A stretch of 64,000 nt of DNA, from contig NC_008576.1 of NCBI RefSeq assembly GCF_000014865.1, positions 4,245,001 through 4,309,000 on the forward strand. Direction: 5' to 3'. The position numbers were made by a program, and so were the translations under genes. This DNA comes from Magnetococcus marinus MC-1. GTDB taxonomy: Bacteria > Pseudomonadota > Magnetococcia > Magnetococcales > Magnetococcaceae. The notes under the pieces are model-generated. The model worked only from the letters and a program-made list of their open reading frames with translations, had not been told where the DNA came from and did no database searches. Of the stretch, positions 59,880 to 64,000 are shown one piece after another. Numbering within the stretch: position 1 is the first letter of the stretch; the number at the start of each line of letters is the position of its first letter.

Positions 59880-60326
59880 ACAGGAGGATCAGCAAACCAA
59901 GCCTTACCTAAACAGAGCTACCCTTATGACTCATTTTTTTCAATGATAAAGCGCGTCATTTAAAAAAATAACACGCTAACCACCCTACCCATCCCCCTGC
60001 TCTGCTGATTATCCGCCGCGACCGCTTGGTTGCGTCCGGCATAACACGCAAGGCACCCCTAACTTAAACAACCCTACCACTACACCCTATTCTCCGTCAT
60101 GATCACGCATTATTCCAAAAACTTGATTGAATATACGGCATGACCAACAGGGTCCGTTTACAACCCACGAAAACTTCTGCTCCGTAGCGTCGTCGACCAC
60201 AGCGCCCATGGCAACGGCCATAGAAAAGACCGATACCCCAACCCATAAGCTTTATAATGGCAGAAATCAGACCATAGGACTAGCGACCATTTATAAATCA
60301 TACCAACGAGCACCCAGAGTTAAACC
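59880..60326. other. Intergenic region, no gene recognised
   Basis: About 450 bases. Open frames are short and lack ribosome sites. AT-rich around 59930-59970. Nothing else was identified. Confidence 0.5.
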
Positions 60327-60920
60327 TTAGGGGCGACAACTTTTAAGCTGCTGTCGATACAGGTAGCTACGGTTAGCCACCTTATCAGCCACCTTGAGCA
60401 ACCATTTTTTCTGTTTGTGGCTACCCCGTTCAAATCCCCCATGACCCTCATGGTAAGCCAGATACTGGTTGCGTGCATCCCACATAGAGATATTTAAGCG
60501 TTGTTGACTCATCCGCGCATACCAACCAATAAAATCCACCGCATCGGCAAAGTTGGAGCGTTTTGCCCCATGACGCCCGGTTTTTTCTTGATACCACGCC
60601 CAAGTGCTATCCAACGCCTGCGCATAACCCTGTGCCGACGAAGCCCGACCCAAGGGAATAAGCCATAAGAGCCGCTCGCGGGGAGGGCGTGCGTCACTGC
60701 GAAATTTTGATTCCTGATGGATAATCGCCAACTGCACATGCACCGGCAAACCCCAGCGCCGCTCGGTTTGCTCCAGAGCGCGGTTCCAGCTACTACGATG
60801 ATCAAACAGCGCGCACGCACTCTCCAAGGTGGCCGGCGATACCCCACTACAGCCCCCCAACAGCAGCACGCCAAGCGCCACCACAGCACTTTTGGTTCGG
60901 CACCACCCTGGGCTAACCAT
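60327..60920 (-). CDS. Lytic-transglycosylase-like lipoprotein
   Basis: 197 residues. A hydrophobic segment ending in LGVLLLGGC gives a lipobox. The following domain looks like an SLT-type lysozyme fold: the likely catalytic Glu in QLAIIHQESKF, then SSAQGYAQALDSTW and later DARNQYLAYHEGHGGFERG. Such enzymes cut peptidoglycan; the lipid anchor would place it in the outer membrane. GGAG lies before the ATG. Thirty bases separate it from the CHAT lipoprotein gene upstream. Confidence 0.85.
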   Translation of the reverse strand: MVSPGWCRTKSAVVALGVLLLGGCSGVSPATLESACALFDHRSSWNRALEQTERRWGLPVHVQLAIIHQESKFRSDARPPRERLLWLIPLGRASSAQGYAQALDSTWAWYQEKTGRHGAKRSNFADAVDFIGWYARMSQQRLNISMWDARNQYLAYHEGHGGFERGSHKQKKWLLKVADKVANRSYLYRQQLKSCRP

Positions 60921-60950
60921 TTACTTCTCCATGCTGTAGGGCTCTTACCA

Positions 60951-63461
60951 TCAGGGTTTTCCATCCTTAATGGGTCGGCTACGGATATCCATGGTGCGTA
61001 CCCGAAACGGGGGTGGATTACCCACAAGCTGGAACGTAGCCCAGTAGTGTGGGTGGGTCAATCCATCGCGTTGCATGGAGAGCTGCACCATTTGTAACGC
61101 CCGCGCTGGACTCTGCAACCGTGTCACCCGGTGGTAGCGGCTCATAAAACGGTCCACATCCTCACCATCAAGGCGCCACATGCCATGTAATAGGTAGTCT
61201 GCCCCCGCATAGAGCCAAGCACTCTGCAAAGCCAACACACCCCGGCCCCGGCTCTCTGCATCGCCCTCAGCAATAATACCCGGTAGCAGCACCAGACGCA
61301 CCGGCCATGCTTGGCTCAGCAACTCTTGCAAATGCAGCTTGCCATCCTCACCAAAACCTGGATTAAGAATCACCGAACTCCGCCAGGGTTGCTCCTCCTC
61401 CAACTGCCAAATGGCATCCAGATGCAACCGTTCACTGCTGGGTCCATGACGTTTTAGGGCTGCTTCACTGGCCCGTGTACCCGTCAGCACCCGCACCTCT
61501 TTATTACCGGTCTCGCCAGCTTGGTGGGCCGCACTTTCATAGGCCAATGCCATGATGCGCCGCTCGGCTTCGCTCTGCCTGCCCTGCACCGACACGATGC
61601 CGCTACCCTCTACGGCTAACAGATAGCGGGACCATATCTTACCCGTCAGACGCTGTTGCCAAGCCAACGCCGAAACCGAGGGCAGCACATAGAGCGTGTG
61701 ACGTTGCATCAATGGCAGATCCTGCTCGTCCAGCAATGCCGCCCATGGTAGCAAGCGTAAGGGACCATCACCAACCAACGTTACCTGCCGTACAGAGGGG
61801 TCAATTTTTAGGGATTTCCACAGCCGATCATAGAGGGAACGGGCACCAATTTTCCACCCTTCCTCATCGCTGGGACGCTGGATTAAACGCCGCCATTGGG
61901 CAACCGCATCACCCAGATTGTTGCCATCCAGACTGTGTACCCGAGGCTCCCCCTGCTGCGCCACCACAAAGGCCAGCAAGGTATCCCCATAGTGGTAGTA
62001 GACGACCCCCCGACCCTGAGGACCGATACGCTGCTGTAAACGGTGCAACAGATCTTTCCCCACCGCTCCCACCATGGGCGCTAAATGGGGGTATTGCTGG
62101 GCAATCTCTGCACGTAACCGCCCTGGCTCGGCCTCAATGGTTTTAAAAGCCTCGGGATCTTCATCAAAACGGCGGATGATGAGGCGCTCCTCGGCCTGCT
62201 CCAGTTGCTTAATCAAAGCCGCCCCCGTACCGGCCCCCTCAATTAAATATTTATTATACGCCAGATCAGCTACCAACAGCCGCATACGCGCCCGCTCAGC
62301 CACCTCAAAGGCATCCGCCGTGCGCTGTTTTTTTAATAACAAGAGAATAAGATCATGGTAAACCCGGTCATAATCATGGGCATACCCGGTATGCGCCGTG
62401 GCATCTCGAATAGAGGCCCGTCTGGCCTCAATCCAACCAGCAGCCTGTTGCAGATCCTTGAGCGCATCGTCCAAGCGGCCCGCCCCCATGGCAATGGTGC
62501 CACGATCATGCAGAGCGGCTACCATCAGACCGGGAAAACTGCCCCGATACGGGCTCTCCAACAGTTGGGTATAGAGGGCCAAAGCCCGCTCTGTGGCACC
62601 GGTTTCATAAAGGACCTTGGCTAAAATAAAACGCTCAGGCAGATATCTGGCCGGTTGATGCTGCAAACGATCCTCACGACCAAGCATGTCCGCCGCCTGC
62701 ATCACCCCCTGCACGGGATTGACAAAGCTGGCCGCCATCAACAAAAAACCCAAGGGGTGGGTGCGGTCATAGCTCTCCACCAACACCCGCGCGGCCTGGT
62801 AATCCTTGAGCGCCACCAAAATCCGCAACCGGGCCATGGTCTGCTTGCGGTGGAGCTCACTGCCCCCTTCTGGTGTGCGTAGATGAGCAAGCCGCTGGAT
62901 GTAACCTCGCGCCTCATCCTCCAGCTCGACAAAGGCGTGGGCCAAACCCGCCGCCTGTAGCACATCAGCCTCTACAAAGGCCCACTCCTGATGATCTTTC
63001 GATTGCTGATTGCCATTAAACTTACGCGCCTGCTCCAACCATTGCGTCGCCTGTTTGGCATCCTCCAAGGCGCGTTCATAACGGCCCATATCAATGCGCA
63101 TCAAGGCCCGCCACGCCATTACTGAGGCAAGCTTTTCCTGTTTGGAAATCTCCACCGTCTCTTCGTTAAAATAGTCCCCTTGTACCGCAACGCCGCCCTG
63201 TACCAATTTAAAATAGCGCTGGGCACAATCCATAAACTTTTGGTAATTACGCACCTCAAAATAGGCTTTGCAGAGATCCTGCAACGCCTCATCCCCCAAC
63301 TGGTCATCATCCTCGGCACGATAGTTCTGCTCATACCATTGGATCGCCTGATCATAATGGCGTTTAAGGCGGTATTGACGCATCTCCCAGGCCGGGTCTG
63401 AGGCACAGCTCGCCAGCAACACCAAGAGGGAAAGCAGTAGGGTGATGCGCGTGTAAGCCAT
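60951..63461 (-). CDS. CHAT-domain lipoprotein, probably catalytically inactive
   Basis: 836 residues from the ATG at 63461 (AGGAG six bases upstream). A lipobox (LLVLLASC) follows a short signal segment, then an alpha-helical TPR-like region (about 30-480) and a CHAT (caspase-like) domain at about 520-830. The CHAT domain keeps the surrounding signs (GDGPLRLLPWAALLDE, YVLPSVSAL, GVLALQSAWLYAGADYLLHGMWRLDGEDVDRF). The catalytic His of HFATHG aligns with Ile684 in HLDAIW, and the Cys of VLSAC aligns with Gly728 in VLLPG. It therefore probably lacks protease activity. Middle gene of the operon with the Zn-finger gene and the transglycosylase. Confidence 0.85.
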   Translation of the reverse strand: MAYTRITLLLSLLVLLASCASDPAWEMRQYRLKRHYDQAIQWYEQNYRAEDDDQLGDEALQDLCKAYFEVRNYQKFMDCAQRYFKLVQGGVAVQGDYFNEETVEISKQEKLASVMAWRALMRIDMGRYERALEDAKQATQWLEQARKFNGNQQSKDHQEWAFVEADVLQAAGLAHAFVELEDEARGYIQRLAHLRTPEGGSELHRKQTMARLRILVALKDYQAARVLVESYDRTHPLGFLLMAASFVNPVQGVMQAADMLGREDRLQHQPARYLPERFILAKVLYETGATERALALYTQLLESPYRGSFPGLMVAALHDRGTIAMGAGRLDDALKDLQQAAGWIEARRASIRDATAHTGYAHDYDRVYHDLILLLLKKQRTADAFEVAERARMRLLVADLAYNKYLIEGAGTGAALIKQLEQAEERLIIRRFDEDPEAFKTIEAEPGRLRAEIAQQYPHLAPMVGAVGKDLLHRLQQRIGPQGRGVVYYHYGDTLLAFVVAQQGEPRVHSLDGNNLGDAVAQWRRLIQRPSDEEGWKIGARSLYDRLWKSLKIDPSVRQVTLVGDGPLRLLPWAALLDEQDLPLMQRHTLYVLPSVSALAWQQRLTGKIWSRYLLAVEGSGIVSVQGRQSEAERRIMALAYESAAHQAGETGNKEVRVLTGTRASEAALKRHGPSSERLHLDAIWQLEEEQPWRSSVILNPGFGEDGKLHLQELLSQAWPVRLVLLPGIIAEGDAESRGRGVLALQSAWLYAGADYLLHGMWRLDGEDVDRFMSRYHRVTRLQSPARALQMVQLSMQRDGLTHPHYWATFQLVGNPPPFRVRTMDIRSRPIKDGKP

Positions 63462-63501
63462 AATCACTCCTTGTTCAAAAAAAACCTTATCCATACCTAC
63501 A

Positions 63502-64000
63502 TTAGGAGGAGACAGGAACCATGGTGCGGCACTCTGGATAGTTGCTACACACCCAAAACCGTTTACCTGCATGCTGCCCTTTCACCACTTTTTTACGCTG
63601 CATCTGGGCACCACACTTGTCACAGTGGGGGGAATCAACTTGGCGCGTGGATGGGGGGGGCGGCATCGGTGGCAAGGCTTGTTCAGGCCCCAGCGCTGGG
63701 GTGTAGGGAATCTCTGCGGCGGGCAGATGGGGCTCCTTGTGCAGAGGACCAGCTTTATGCTGCTGCCAAGCCAACACCGCATCATGTACCATTTCGCTGT
63801 CGATCCGCTCATCCCACACCTGTAGGGGTAGGCCGTGGCTCATTAAACGCTGAATGCGTGCTTTATCACCCTGTAGCAACACCATGCCCAAGGGGCGCTG
63901 ATCCTGCCGATCTAAAATCACATAATCGGGTGTTGCATCGTTCACCCTACCGGCTAACATGGCGGGGTCAGGGCGGATCAACAGCGCAAAGTCTGGCCCC
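63502..64000 (-). CDS. Protein with topoisomerase-type zinc finger, 5' end beyond the window
   Basis: Incomplete: the frame stays open to the right edge. The visible C-terminal 165 residues or so contain a nuclease-like stretch resembling DUF2726 (DYVILDRQDQRPLGMVLLQG), a Pro-rich linker (PPMPPPPSTRQ) and a C4 zinc finger of topoisomerase type: HCDKCGAQMQRKKV, then FWVCSNYPECRTM. DUF2726 proteins may be DNA-processing enzymes, but that is a guess from the motif order. It lies 40 bases ahead of the CHAT lipoprotein gene. Confidence 0.75.
   Translation of the reverse strand, partial: GPDFALLIRPDPAMLAGRVNDATPDYVILDRQDQRPLGMVLLQGDKARIQRLMSHGLPLQVWDERIDSEMVHDAVLAWQQHKAGPLHKEPHLPAAEIPYTPALGPEQALPPMPPPPSTRQVDSPHCDKCGAQMQRKKVVKGQHAGKRFWVCSNYPECRTMVPVSS

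Noticed and set aside
60127-60330. Open frame of 67 codons upstream of the transglycosylase-like gene
   Set aside because: No ribosome site and no protein-like features; it runs against the stop of the real gene.

Overview
The window reads as chromosomal DNA of a Gram-negative, moderately GC-rich proteobacterium with a dense signalling repertoire. Very large hybrid histidine kinases, HD-GYP and GGDEF c-di-GMP proteins, lipoproteins and a nearly continuous gene layout are consistent with a Magnetococcus-type marine bacterium. That taxonomic guess comes from recall of gene style, not from a search. No CRISPR array, rRNA, prophage or plasmid functions were seen. The one mobile element is an insertion sequence at about 51.8-53.5 kb.

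Layout. 0-19 kb (mostly minus strand): a hybrid sensor kinase running off the left edge and coupled to a PhnD-like periplasmic binding protein; a family 4-type uracil-DNA glycosylase; a divergent tRNA-Val with a clear promoter and terminator; a radical SAM/SPASM protein; a tandem-repeat protein of unknown function; an HD-GYP response regulator; a sensor kinase of about 2654 residues with three tandem periplasmic solute-binding domains; and an ABC exporter. 19-27 kb: a PsiE-like membrane protein; a SPOR lipoprotein, a TusA-like protein and a 7TM sensor with no ATPase domain in one plus-strand group; then a minus-strand sulfur cluster (cysteine-free Rrf2 regulator, ThiF/MoeB-like E1, cysteine synthase, degenerate second E1-like protein); then dut and coaBC. 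27-42.5 kb: housekeeping genes queF, secB, a DEAD-box helicase, rpsT, murJ, pyrD, a secreted nuclease, ispH, ppa and pgm, with a heme-binding DUF3365-type protein, a diguanylate cyclase and a methyltransferase. 42.7-57 kb: a cation homeostasis neighbourhood with a Kef-type antiporter, glycogen phosphorylase, an FHA-like/ankyrin/trkA/trkH operon, an nhaD gene split by an insertion sequence, and a two-component system just upstream of nhaD. 57-64 kb: two paralogous LysR regulators, a candidate structured small RNA divergent from the second one, and a minus-strand operon (Zn-finger protein, CHAT-domain lipoprotein, lytic transglycosylase-like lipoprotein) running off the right edge.

How parts may work together. 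Kef, TrkAH and NhaD all move K+ or Na+ against H+. The nhaD copy here should be non-functional because the insertion leaves an in-frame pair of gene halves with a 3 or 5 bp target duplication. The Rrf2-ThiF-CysK-ThiF-like group looks like a cysteine or sulfur-transfer module.

The signals I consider most worth a second look are the candidate small RNA at 59739-59879 with a palindrome over its predicted -10 box, the paired complete and degenerate E1-like proteins around cysK, the CHAT protein lacking both expected catalytic residues, and the ankyrin/FHA-like genes placed ahead of trkAH.
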